From contig NZ_JADEUF010000012.1 of assembly GCF_015163655.1 (NCBI RefSeq), positions 1 to 52,035 on the forward strand: a stretch of 52,035 nucleotides of DNA, read 5' to 3'. Every line of letters starts with the position of its first letter. Positions within the stretch are counted from its first letter, which is position 1. This document shows positions 1 to 7,042 of this stretch, in pieces. Source of the DNA: Xenorhabdus griffiniae (lineage in GTDB: Bacteria > Pseudomonadota > Gammaproteobacteria > Enterobacterales > Enterobacteriaceae). The notes under the pieces are model-generated. The model was not told the DNA's origin and did no database searches. It saw only the letters and a program-made list of their open reading frames with translations. Both the position numbers and the translations under genes were made by a program.

Positions 1-467
1 TAAATATCATGATTTTATATTGACGTTCCCGATAATCATGACAATAAAAACTAAATGTTATGGTGATAACGGGATAATAAAATGCACATGTCTTTCAGGA
101 AGATAAAACAGAACAATAAAACAACACCAATTAAGATACTAAATTACTAAACATTGTTCGATATAACTCAGGGGAATAACCCAAAATTGATAAATAATTA
201 GTAAAATATACTACTCGTTATCCGTACTTTTTGGCAAAAATTCATATTTCATATGATGTTAAGGATCATAAGTAGATTTATCGGCTGAAATTTGACTTAA
301 GATTTATTATGTACAATGATATTGCCGGTTTGGTTTATTTTGACTGGGTATGATTTCTGTCAAAAAACTAAATAATCATTTGCCTAAGTGTCAGAAATTA
401 ATTTCTGGGCTTCGGCTTCCCTTTGGTTATGAATATCTACTTTTTGATTAAAGGAATAAGTTAAATT
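1..467 (+). promoter_or_regulatory. AT-rich upstream region of the mrx fimbrial operon
   Basis: This gene-free stretch precedes the pilin gene. It is strongly AT-rich, as expected for a fimbrial promoter under global regulators such as Lrp or H-NS (inference). A weak sigma70-like pair is TTGACT at 292-297 and AATGAT at 315-320 with a 17-bp spacer, which would give a leader of about 140 nt. An AAGGAA Shine-Dalgarno lies at 451-456. By eye I see no long inverted repeats flanking a promoter and no recombinase gene, unlike the invertible mrp promoter of Proteus mirabilis. Confidence 0.4.
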
Positions 468-1010
468 ATGAAACTTAACAAATTGGCAATGGTTTTAGGT
501 TTTGGTGTAGCTTTAGCTGCTGGCGCTGCAAGTGCAACTAACCAAGGTAGTGGTACAGTTAAATTCAGAGGCTCTATCATTGATGCGCCTTGCTCAATCA
601 AAAACACCAATGTTGAAGTTGATATGGGTGCTGTTTCTAGTCAGCTTCTGGACAAAGGTGGTCGTTCAGAGTCTAAGCCTTTCAAAATTGAGTTAGAAGG
701 TTGTAATACTGAGACTAAAAAGAGTGTGAAAACCACCTTCACTGGCCCAGAAGCGAGTGAGAAAGGTTTGTTGGCTATCGAAGGTACGGCACAAGGTGCA
801 GCAATCGCAATCACTAACCACGGTAACAAAGTCATTCCTTTAGGTTCAGAATCAGATGCAATGTCTCTGCATGACGGTAATAACGATCTGAATTTCGCAG
901 CACATCTGAAAGGTTTGACAGGTCAGTCTGGAGAAGAAGGTGCAACTCCTGTGAAAGTTGTACCAGGTGACTTCACTGCGATCGCAAACTTTACTTTAAA
1001 CTACCAATAA
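468..1010 (+). CDS. mrxA: Major fimbrial subunit, MrxA-type pilin
   Basis: A 180-aa pilin of the type 1/MR-P class, exported by Sec and polymerised at the outer membrane. The first 23 residues form a signal peptide (KLNK basic start, hydrophobic core, ASA cleavage before TNQG). Mature-domain hallmarks are Cys42 (APCSI) and Cys79 (EGCN), the usual pilin disulfide, and a C-terminus ending NFTLNYQ with the penultimate Tyr recognised by chaperone. It is the first gene of the operon and is separated from the usher by about 400 bp, which fits a highly expressed first cistron. In X. nematophila the MrxA pilin has been reported to be toxic to insect cells; whether that holds here is inference. Family is certain; the exact symbol rests on operon layout. 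Confidence 0.9.
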   Translation: MKLNKLAMVLGFGVALAAGAASATNQGSGTVKFRGSIIDAPCSIKNTNVEVDMGAVSSQLLDKGGRSESKPFKIELEGCNTETKKSVKTTFTGPEASEKGLLAIEGTAQGAAIAITNHGNKVIPLGSESDAMSLHDGNNDLNFAAHLKGLTGQSGEEGATPVKVVPGDFTAIANFTLNYQ

Positions 1011-1023
1011 TATTGTAAGCTAT

Positions 1024-1089
1024 CTGATATTTTTTAATGCTTGAATATCAGGAAATTCACTTTAATTGTTAACCTTGACTTTCCTGATA
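1024..1089 (+). terminator. Alternative hairpins downstream of mrxA (candidate attenuator)
   Basis: CTGATATT (1024-1031) can pair with AATATCAG (1044-1051). The second arm, extended as TATCAGGAAA (1046-1055), can instead pair with TTTCCTGATA (1080-1089). The two structures are mutually exclusive. Neither is followed by a long perfect T-run, so partial termination or an mRNA-stabilising end of a monocistronic mrxA transcript is the likely role (inference). The stems are read directly from sequence. Confidence 0.5.
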
Positions 1090-1301
1090 ATATATTTAGG
1101 GTATTTCTGGGATATAACGTGTCAGTAAGGTATGACTACAATATTCTCTAACAAGATCTGTTTTATTGATGTAAATCAATATTATTCATGATTGAGTAAG
1201 CAGATTGTGTCATTAACAAAATGATCCCTATAGCGGTAAATTGAAATACCCTTTTTTATTTAACTAACCCTAGTATCGGTCAGGGTCCTCAATGTAGATC
1301 G

Positions 1302-1385
1302 ATGAACTTTAATGACGCCAGAACTCCTGTGCGCTTACAGACTTGGTCGCGTCAGGTAGCGGCTAAATTCAAACTGGATGATTAA
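1302..1385 (+). CDS. Possible 27-aa small ORF before the usher gene
   Basis: An ATG at 1302 opens a 27-codon frame ending 23 bp before the usher start. The peptide is rich in Arg/Lys and Asp (starts MNFNDARTP, ends AKFKLDD). The stretch is visibly richer in G+C than the surrounding intergenic DNA. No good ribosome-binding site is visible. It could be a small protein, a leader peptide, or the remnant of a lost gene such as a second pilin. I do not recognise it. Confidence 0.2.
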   Translation: MNFNDARTPVRLQTWSRQVAAKFKLDD

Positions 1386-1408
1386 CGATTCATTGTTCAG
1401 AGGATGCT

Positions 1409-4090
1409 ATGGCTTTGTTTTCAGATTCTATGAATCATGATTTTTTATCTGATAATAGAGAAATAATCAGTAATAAAAAGACAAACAGTAATAGAAAAAA
1501 TATCTTTAATAGAAATAAAGTGATTAATCAAAAAAGAATAGCGAATAAAATAAAAACAGAGCACCTACTATTCGGAATTAATCCTCTTTTTGCTCTTATA
1601 CTGTTTGCCTTGTCTGGCATTCAGGTCACTCATTCTAAGTCATCAATAGAATTCAATATTGGTGCACTGGATGTCAATGAACGTGACAATATTGACTTGG
1701 ATAAATTTGCCCGTGCAGGTTACATCATGCCGGGTAACTATATGATGAATGCTCGGATAAATCAGCATGAACTGCCAGATACCTATTCTATCGATTTTAT
1801 TGCACCACCTGATGATCCAACAGGTAGTGAAGCCTGTATATCCCCTGAATTAGTGAAACAAATCGCACTGAAACAGCAGTGGGTAGAAAAATTAGGTTGG
1901 CAGAATGAAGGTCAATGTCTTGATCTCAATACGTTGCCCGGTATGTCAGCCAGAGGTGATCTCGCTACTTATACGCTTTATTTAATCATCCCTAAAGTTT
2001 ACCTGGAATATGACTTACCAGACTGGGACCCTCCTGCCCGTTGGGATAATGGGATAGCCGGATTGCTGTTTGATTATAACGTTAACGCACAAACCTCTAA
2101 ACCTGCTCACGGTAGTAGTAACCAACAAATAAGTGCGATCGGGACAGCGGGCATGAATCTAGGGGAGTGGCGTTTTCGGGCTGATTGGCAGGCCAGATAT
2201 AACCGTTTCAAAAACCAGAGTGGTGATAAATTAGATTCGTCTGGTGGAAGAGAACGTGATTGGGATTGGAGCCGTTACTACATGTATCGTGCGATCCCGC
2301 GTCTGGAAGCAAAATTGACATTAGGTGAGGATTACCTCAATTCCAGCATTTTCGACAGCTTCCGCTATACGGGTGTCAGTTTAGTGACTGATGAAAATAT
2401 GTTGCCGCCGAATTTACGTGGATATGCGCCTGAAGTCACAGGTGTAGCACGGACTAATGCCAAGGTAACGATTAAACAACAGGGGAGAGTGCTGTATGAA
2501 ACGCAGGTCGCTTCTGGCCCATTCCGTATTCAGGATCTGAGTGATGCGGTGGTAGGAGCGCTGGATGTCAGAGTCGAAGAACAAGACGGTGGAGTGCAAG
2601 AATTTCAGGTTAATACTGCGACGATCCCCTATCTGACTCGTCCCGGGCGAGTCCAGTACAAATTTGTTGGTGGTCAATCCACGAATGATAAGCACCGTCG
2701 TGAAGGGCCTGCGTTTGGTTTGGGTGAATTCTCATGGGGAATTAACAACGGTTGGTCGCTGTATGGCGGTCTTTTAGCCGCGGGAGATTATAATTCTCTG
2801 TCACTGGGGATCGGCCGCGATTTGCTGATGTTTGGTGCACTGTCGTTTGATGTGACGGAATCAAGGGCAAGATTACCGAGAGAAAACAAAACGCTAACCG
2901 GAGGATCTTATCGTTTCAGTTATTCGAAACGTTTTGATCAATATAACAGTCAGGTGACGTTTGCCGGTTATCGTTTCTCTGAGCGTAATTTCATGAACAT
3001 GGGGCAATATATCGATCGCCGCTATCGCAACATTTCTTCCAATAGCGGTAAAGAGATGTATACCATTACCTTCAGCAAACAATTTATAGATATTGGCTTA
3101 AGTGCCTACCTTAACTATAGCCATCAAACTTACTGGAATCGGCCAACAAACGATCGCTATAACATTTCCTTATCCAAATATTTTGATATTGGGCGTTATA
3201 AAAATATCAGCGTCAATCTGTCAGCCTACCGTAACAATTTTGACAATAAAAAAGATGACGGCATGTATCTGAATCTTTCCATTCCGTGGGGAGAAAGTGG
3301 CACGGTCAGTTACAACGGGTTGGTTAATCGTCAGGGCAATGCTCATACAGTGGGTTATTTTGATCGTATTGATGATCGCAATAACTATCGAGTTTCAATG
3401 GGGACGAGTATCGAGGGCAGGGCATCCGTTGACGGTTATTACAACCATTATGGTGACCAGACGTTGCTCACTGCCAGTGCCAGTTATCGGGATGGTGGCA
3501 ATACTACGGCAGCTCTTGGCCTGCAAGGTGGGGTGACTGTAACGGCAAAAGGGGCTGCACTGCACCGTACTAATATGCCTGGTGCGACGCGCTTGATGGT
3601 CGATACAGAAGGGGTTAGCAATGTACCTATTCGGGGATTTGGTTCAGCGGTGTATACCAACTACTTTGGTAAAGCTGTGCTGGCCGATGTGAATAGCTAC
3701 TATCGCAACAAGGCAAATATTGACTTAGATAACTTACCGGATGATGTAGAAGCACTACGTTCTGTTCAGCAGGCAACATTAACGGAAGGTGCAATTGGTT
3801 ATCGTAAATTCCAAGTGATATCTGGCATTAAAGCGATGACAATTATTCGGTTACACGATGGTTCATTCCCACCTTTTGGTGCATCTGTCTTGAATTCTGC
3901 CCAGCGTGAAATCGGGATTGTCAGTGATGATGGATATGCATATCTGAGCGGAATAAATCAGGGTGAAAAACTGCAAGTGCATTGGGATGGACAAGCTCAG
4001 TGCGAGATTACAGTACCGGATCAAATGACGCCAGAGTCTTTAACTTCACTTTTGCTACCTTGCCGGTTTTTAACAGGTGATGGTAAGTAA
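1409..4090 (+). CDS. mrxC: Outer-membrane fimbrial usher (MrxC/MrpC/FimD family)
   Basis: An 893-aa usher that takes chaperone-subunit complexes and secretes the growing fimbria. The N-terminal periplasmic domain starts at about residue 79 (SSIEFNIGALDVNE, typical usher opening) and carries the Cys pair near residues 145-174. A long beta-barrel region follows, interrupted by the plug-like segment near 340-410, and the C-terminal domain ends with the usual Cys pair (QCEITVPD ... LLPCRF). The start at 1409 follows AGAGGA at 1399-1404. Odd: about 50 Asn/Lys-rich residues precede the hydrophobic signal core (about residues 58-70), making an unusually long signal region with no later in-frame ATG before the core. 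Confidence 0.93.
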   Translation: MALFSDSMNHDFLSDNREIISNKKTNSNRKNIFNRNKVINQKRIANKIKTEHLLFGINPLFALILFALSGIQVTHSKSSIEFNIGALDVNERDNIDLDKFARAGYIMPGNYMMNARINQHELPDTYSIDFIAPPDDPTGSEACISPELVKQIALKQQWVEKLGWQNEGQCLDLNTLPGMSARGDLATYTLYLIIPKVYLEYDLPDWDPPARWDNGIAGLLFDYNVNAQTSKPAHGSSNQQISAIGTAGMNLGEWRFRADWQARYNRFKNQSGDKLDSSGGRERDWDWSRYYMYRAIPRLEAKLTLGEDYLNSSIFDSFRYTGVSLVTDENMLPPNLRGYAPEVTGVARTNAKVTIKQQGRVLYETQVASGPFRIQDLSDAVVGALDVRVEEQDGGVQEFQVNTATIPYLTRPGRVQYKFVGGQSTNDKHRREGPAFGLGEFSWGINNGWSLYGGLLAAGDYNSLSLGIGRDLLMFGALSFDVTESRARLPRENKTLTGGSYRFSYSKRFDQYNSQVTFAGYRFSERNFMNMGQYIDRRYRNISSNSGKEMYTITFSKQFIDIGLSAYLNYSHQTYWNRPTNDRYNISLSKYFDIGRYKNISVNLSAYRNNFDNKKDDGMYLNLSIPWGESGTVSYNGLVNRQGNAHTVGYFDRIDDRNNYRVSMGTSIEGRASVDGYYNHYGDQTLLTASASYRDGGNTTAALGLQGGVTVTAKGAALHRTNMPGATRLMVDTEGVSNVPIRGFGSAVYTNYFGKAVLADVNSYYRNKANIDLDNLPDDVEALRSVQQATLTEGAIGYRKFQVISGIKAMTIIRLHDGSFPPFGASVLNSAQREIGIVSDDGYAYLSGINQGEKLQVHWDGQAQCEITVPDQMTPESLTSLLLPCRFLTGDGK

Positions 4091-4220
4091 ATTGTAATGA
4101 AACGATCTGAAAAAACATTATTTAATAGATTATTATGTTTGCTTGATTTGAAAAATGCGGCGATGAGCTAGTGCAGCAAATATAAACATGAGTTTCTTTT
4201 GAGCTTGAGCAAATGACACT

Positions 4221-4979
4221 ATGAAACTGAAAAATATTCTAATGATAACCGCTATGACGGTAAGTTGCTTGATGCCAATGCACCAGGCAACGGCAGCGAT
4301 AGCGCTAGATCGCACACGTGTGATTTTTAATGGCAATACAAAATCTGTCAGCCTGAACATTGAAAATCAGCATCTTGATTTGCCTTATCTGGCACAGGCG
4401 TGGATTGAAGATGATAAGGGAAATAAGATCAATGGCCCGATTGTAGTTGTTCCGCCAGTACAGCGTGTTGAAGCTGGAGCGAAGAGCCAGGTCAAAATTC
4501 AAACACTGCCAACAATAGCCCAATTACCACAAGATCGGGAAAGCTTGTTCTATTTCAACTTACGTGAAATTCCACCACGTAGTGAGAAACCAAACGTACT
4601 GCAAATCGCCTTGCAAACACGCGTCAAGCTGTTCTATCGCCCTGAAGCTGTGATTGCACGCCGTATCGATCTTGATAATCCCTGGCAGGAAAAACTCACC
4701 TTAACCCGTGAAGGTAATCAATATGTGGTGAATAACCCAACACCTTATTACATCACTATTTCAGAAGCATCGAATAAGGTGAACGGTAAAAGTATCGAGG
4801 GGTTTGAGCCTCTTATGTTGGCACCCAAAAGCAGTGAAAAACTGAGAGGAAGCGCTAATTCATTAGGCAATACACCAGTACTGACTTATGTCAATGATTA
4901 TGGTGGACGTCCACAGTTAACATTTAGCTGTAGTGGCAATACCTGCGCAGTAATAAAAGCCGTTACTGATGGAAACTGA
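4221..4979 (+). CDS. mrxD: Periplasmic fimbrial chaperone (MrxD, PapD-like)
   Basis: A 252-aa PapD-family chaperone that donates its G1 strand to pilin subunits in the periplasm. A signal peptide ends near ATAA (residue 26). The family pocket residues are visible: an Arg in ALDRTRV (31/33) and a Lys in the G1 strand (K136 in TRVKLFYRP), preceded by alternating hydrophobics LQIAL. A C-terminal Cys pair, C237 and C242, corresponds to the disulfide near the end of PapD. It follows the usher by 130 bp, and no strong Shine-Dalgarno is seen before its ATG, so translation may be modest or coupled to something unseen. A palindromic repeat follows it. Confidence 0.93.
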   Translation: MKLKNILMITAMTVSCLMPMHQATAAIALDRTRVIFNGNTKSVSLNIENQHLDLPYLAQAWIEDDKGNKINGPIVVVPPVQRVEAGAKSQVKIQTLPTIAQLPQDRESLFYFNLREIPPRSEKPNVLQIALQTRVKLFYRPEAVIARRIDLDNPWQEKLTLTREGNQYVVNNPTPYYITISEASNKVNGKSIEGFEPLMLAPKSSEKLRGSANSLGNTPVLTYVNDYGGRPQLTFSCSGNTCAVIKAVTDGN

Positions 4980-4987
4980 TTAAGTTG

Positions 4988-5094
4988 TATATAGCAATCT
5001 CACTTCAAGATGCGTGTGATCTCTCCCCGCGAAGCGGGGAGAGATCAGGTCTCATAGCGTGTTGTAAATTGCAACTTGAAGTTTAATGCGTATA
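4988..5094. repeat. Palindromic MITE-like element, copy A
   Basis: A 107-bp element inside the fimbrial operon, between the chaperone and mrxG. It begins TATATAGCAATCTCACTTC and ends in ACTTGAAGTTTAATGCGTATA-like sequence, so the ends are imperfect inverted repeats. The centre is a strong hairpin, CTCTCCCC-GCGAAGC-GGGGAGAG. Three further copies are in this window at 13927, 42245 and 48059. It encodes nothing and shows TATA at both ends, suggestive of TA-targeted MITE insertion (inference). Confidence 0.8.
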
Positions 5095-5200
5095 GATGAT
5101 TTTCCATCAATCAAGATATTGACGGAGCATCAACACAGAATTAGTCGAAATACGATGCGTTTTTTCGGTAATTAGTTGGATAAATGTAGGGTAAATAATA

Positions 5201-5764
5201 ATGAATCCGTTAAGTATCAGATTATCCAGATATGTATTGCCAATGCTGTTTCTTTTCGGCATGGGTAGTCAGCAACGTGCCTATGCACAAGATAATCTGC
5301 GTCAGGATGTCAGAATTACGCTAACTGTCCTCGCTCCTACCTGTTCGATTAAGACAGCAGATAAAAACATAGAAGTGGATTTTGGAAATATTCTTAACAG
5401 CGATCTTTATCTGAAACATCGTACAGAGGGCGAACTATTTTATCTGTACTTAAACGACTGTGATCCCCAGATGATAAAGCGGTTAAAAATCAAATTCTTG
5501 GGAGAGGCAAGCGAAGAGTTACCGGGGTTATTGGCAATGAGATCTAACGGCCGCCTTCACGGTGTTGCCATTGGTATGGAAAAAATTGATGGTACGCCGA
5601 TGCCGTTTAATAAAACCCATGAATTCCCGTTATTAGCGAATAAAAAAGAGAATGCGATTCCATTCCAGGCATATATACAAGCAGCTCCCCGTGCTATTCA
5701 AGAGAAAAAAATTGGTTTTGGTCCATTTACTGCTATCGCGACTTTTGAAGTTAATTACGACTAG
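5201..5764 (+). CDS. mrxG: Minor fimbrial subunit (MrxG-like)
   Basis: A 187-aa exported pilin-family protein, probably a linker or adaptor near the fimbrial tip. A signal peptide ends about residue 29 (AYA before QDN). Pilin hallmarks are Cys48 (APTCSI) and Cys87 (LNDCDP), the glycine-rich middle, and the C-terminal FTAIATFEVNY beta-strand ending with a Tyr just before the last residue. AGGG lies nine bases before the ATG. Its position between chaperone and tip adhesin matches MrpG in Proteus mrp and MrxG in Xenorhabdus. A MITE sits between it and the chaperone gene, so its mRNA segment may be processed or expressed separately from the upstream part (inference). Confidence 0.85.
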   Translation: MNPLSIRLSRYVLPMLFLFGMGSQQRAYAQDNLRQDVRITLTVLAPTCSIKTADKNIEVDFGNILNSDLYLKHRTEGELFYLYLNDCDPQMIKRLKIKFLGEASEELPGLLAMRSNGRLHGVAIGMEKIDGTPMPFNKTHEFPLLANKKENAIPFQAYIQAAPRAIQEKKIGFGPFTAIATFEVNYD

Positions 5765-5828
5765 TCATGCTGACTGGTTTTTCATCCACGATCTTTAGTC
5801 AGAGTCTGATGTTATTGGAAAATAAGTT

Positions 5829-6668
5829 ATGCACCATATTAAGAAATCGTTGTTGAAGCTAGCAGCCTTGTTGTTTTTGGTCAGTACCACGTATGTTTAT
5901 GGCGGTGCTTATGTTATGCCGGTGAATACATTTCCGTCAGGTAACCAGGCTATTACAACTATGGAAATCGTTGCCTGGACAGAGGAAGAAGGGATACCGA
6001 ATCCTTGTTATGGAAATGCCATATGCTATGTTGGCCCAGATGTAAAGTATAGGAATGAGCTATGGCCGGGAATGCAGGGTTCCTGTGAAGAGGCAAAAGT
6101 ATGTTTAAATGATGCACATAAATACCCGACAACTGCCGACGTTATGCGAGCCTATAAACATAAATTTGGTATTCCTAAACAGGTAACATTTACCATCATG
6201 ACCACAGAGGCGGATTGTATCGGTTTGTTTTATACATCAAAGATAGATCCGGGATACGGTGATGCTCAACAATTTCCTAATTCCATTTGCAACAAAATGC
6301 CTCCTCTAAATCAACGTTGTGAAATCCATTTACCTTCTGAAATTGCTTATGGGGAATTAACCGCAGCAGAAGTGAATAATGCCACTCGCACCATTGACGG
6401 TACATTTAAATGTGCTGTTGGTAGCGACGGAATTATGTTGCATGCCAGATCAACCAATAATGAAGAAAAAGTTTATCTTGATTCCGATAAGCAAATATAT
6501 TCGACGTTGCAGATTAATTACAAAAATGCGGCAGATGGGGTGAGAGTCACTACTGACGGGAAGAATATTGGCAAGAATTTCAAACTGACATCAGTATTAC
6601 ACACATTAACGCCACCGAAAGCCGGAAAATATGAAGGTACCGCAATAGTTTATTTAACTTATTTATAA
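5829..6668 (+). CDS. mrxH: Two-domain fimbrial tip adhesin (MrxH/MrpH-like)
   Basis: A 279-aa tip adhesin. A signal peptide of about 25 residues precedes an N-terminal receptor-binding domain rich in cysteines (C60, C67, C86, C92, C130, C154), then a pilin domain beginning near C164 (QRCEIHLPSEIAYG) with partner C195 and a C-terminal beta-strand ending YLTYL. This two-domain plan and length match MrpH of Proteus mirabilis (about 275 aa), whose receptor domain binds zinc through three histidines. Here I find only H97 and H111 in the receptor domain, so the zinc site may be altered. Last structural gene of the operon; the regulator follows after 18 bp. Confidence 0.85.
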   Translation: MHHIKKSLLKLAALLFLVSTTYVYGGAYVMPVNTFPSGNQAITTMEIVAWTEEEGIPNPCYGNAICYVGPDVKYRNELWPGMQGSCEEAKVCLNDAHKYPTTADVMRAYKHKFGIPKQVTFTIMTTEADCIGLFYTSKIDPGYGDAQQFPNSICNKMPPLNQRCEIHLPSEIAYGELTAAEVNNATRTIDGTFKCAVGSDGIMLHARSTNNEEKVYLDSDKQIYSTLQINYKNAADGVRVTTDGKNIGKNFKLTSVLHTLTPPKAGKYEGTAIVYLTYL

Positions 6669-6686
6669 ATTGAGAGTAAAAATATT

Positions 6687-6962
6687 ATGCAAGTCAGTAT
6701 GCTGGTAGGAAAAAGAATCCAAATGAAAAGAAAAGAAATTGGAGTGACAGCAGCAGAGCTGGCAGACAAAATTGGAGTGAGTCATCAGCAATTGTCACGT
6801 TATGAACGCGGAACCAATAAAATCAGTCTGGAGCATTTGGTCGCTATTTCTATTGCCCTGGAAACGCCCGCAAACTGGTTTTTAGAGGATTGTTTTACTC
6901 CCCCTAAGGTTCATATGAATAATCAATATACTTGTGTAGCAGAAACAATCCTGGGTTTATAA
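6687..6962 (+). CDS. mrxJ: MrpJ-type HTH transcriptional regulator
   Basis: A 91-aa XRE/Cro-CI helix-turn-helix protein. Residues about 5-65 form the fold, with the recognition region VSHQQLSRYERG matching the SQQ-SRYE signature of the MrpJ family. In Proteus, MrpJ is encoded last in the fimbrial operon and represses flagellar master genes flhDC, switching cells from swimming to adhesion; the same wiring is likely here (family knowledge plus position). It starts 18 bp after the adhesin, so it is co-transcribed with the structural genes. A terminator follows immediately. Confidence 0.88.
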   Translation: MQVSMLVGKRIQMKRKEIGVTAAELADKIGVSHQQLSRYERGTNKISLEHLVAISIALETPANWFLEDCFTPPKVHMNNQYTCVAETILGL

Positions 6963-6982
6963 CACAAGCTTATATTGATAAT

Positions 6983-7016
6983 AGCCATTCCAATTCAGGA
7001 ATGGCTTGATTTTTTT
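6983..7016 (+). terminator. Rho-independent terminator of the mrx operon
   Basis: AGCCATTCC (6983-6991) pairs with GGAATGGCT (6998-7006) across a 6-nt loop and is followed by TTGATTTTTTT. A second hairpin, TACCGCC with GGCGGTA, follows directly at about 7016-7034 and lies 3' of carB on the other strand. Confidence 0.85.
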
Positions 7017-7042
7017 ACCGCCAAAAATGGCGGTATCTTATT

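Noticed and set aside
1-467. Invertible fimbrial promoter
   Set aside because: No long inverted repeats noticed and no recombinase gene in the window; a computed repeat search would be decisive.
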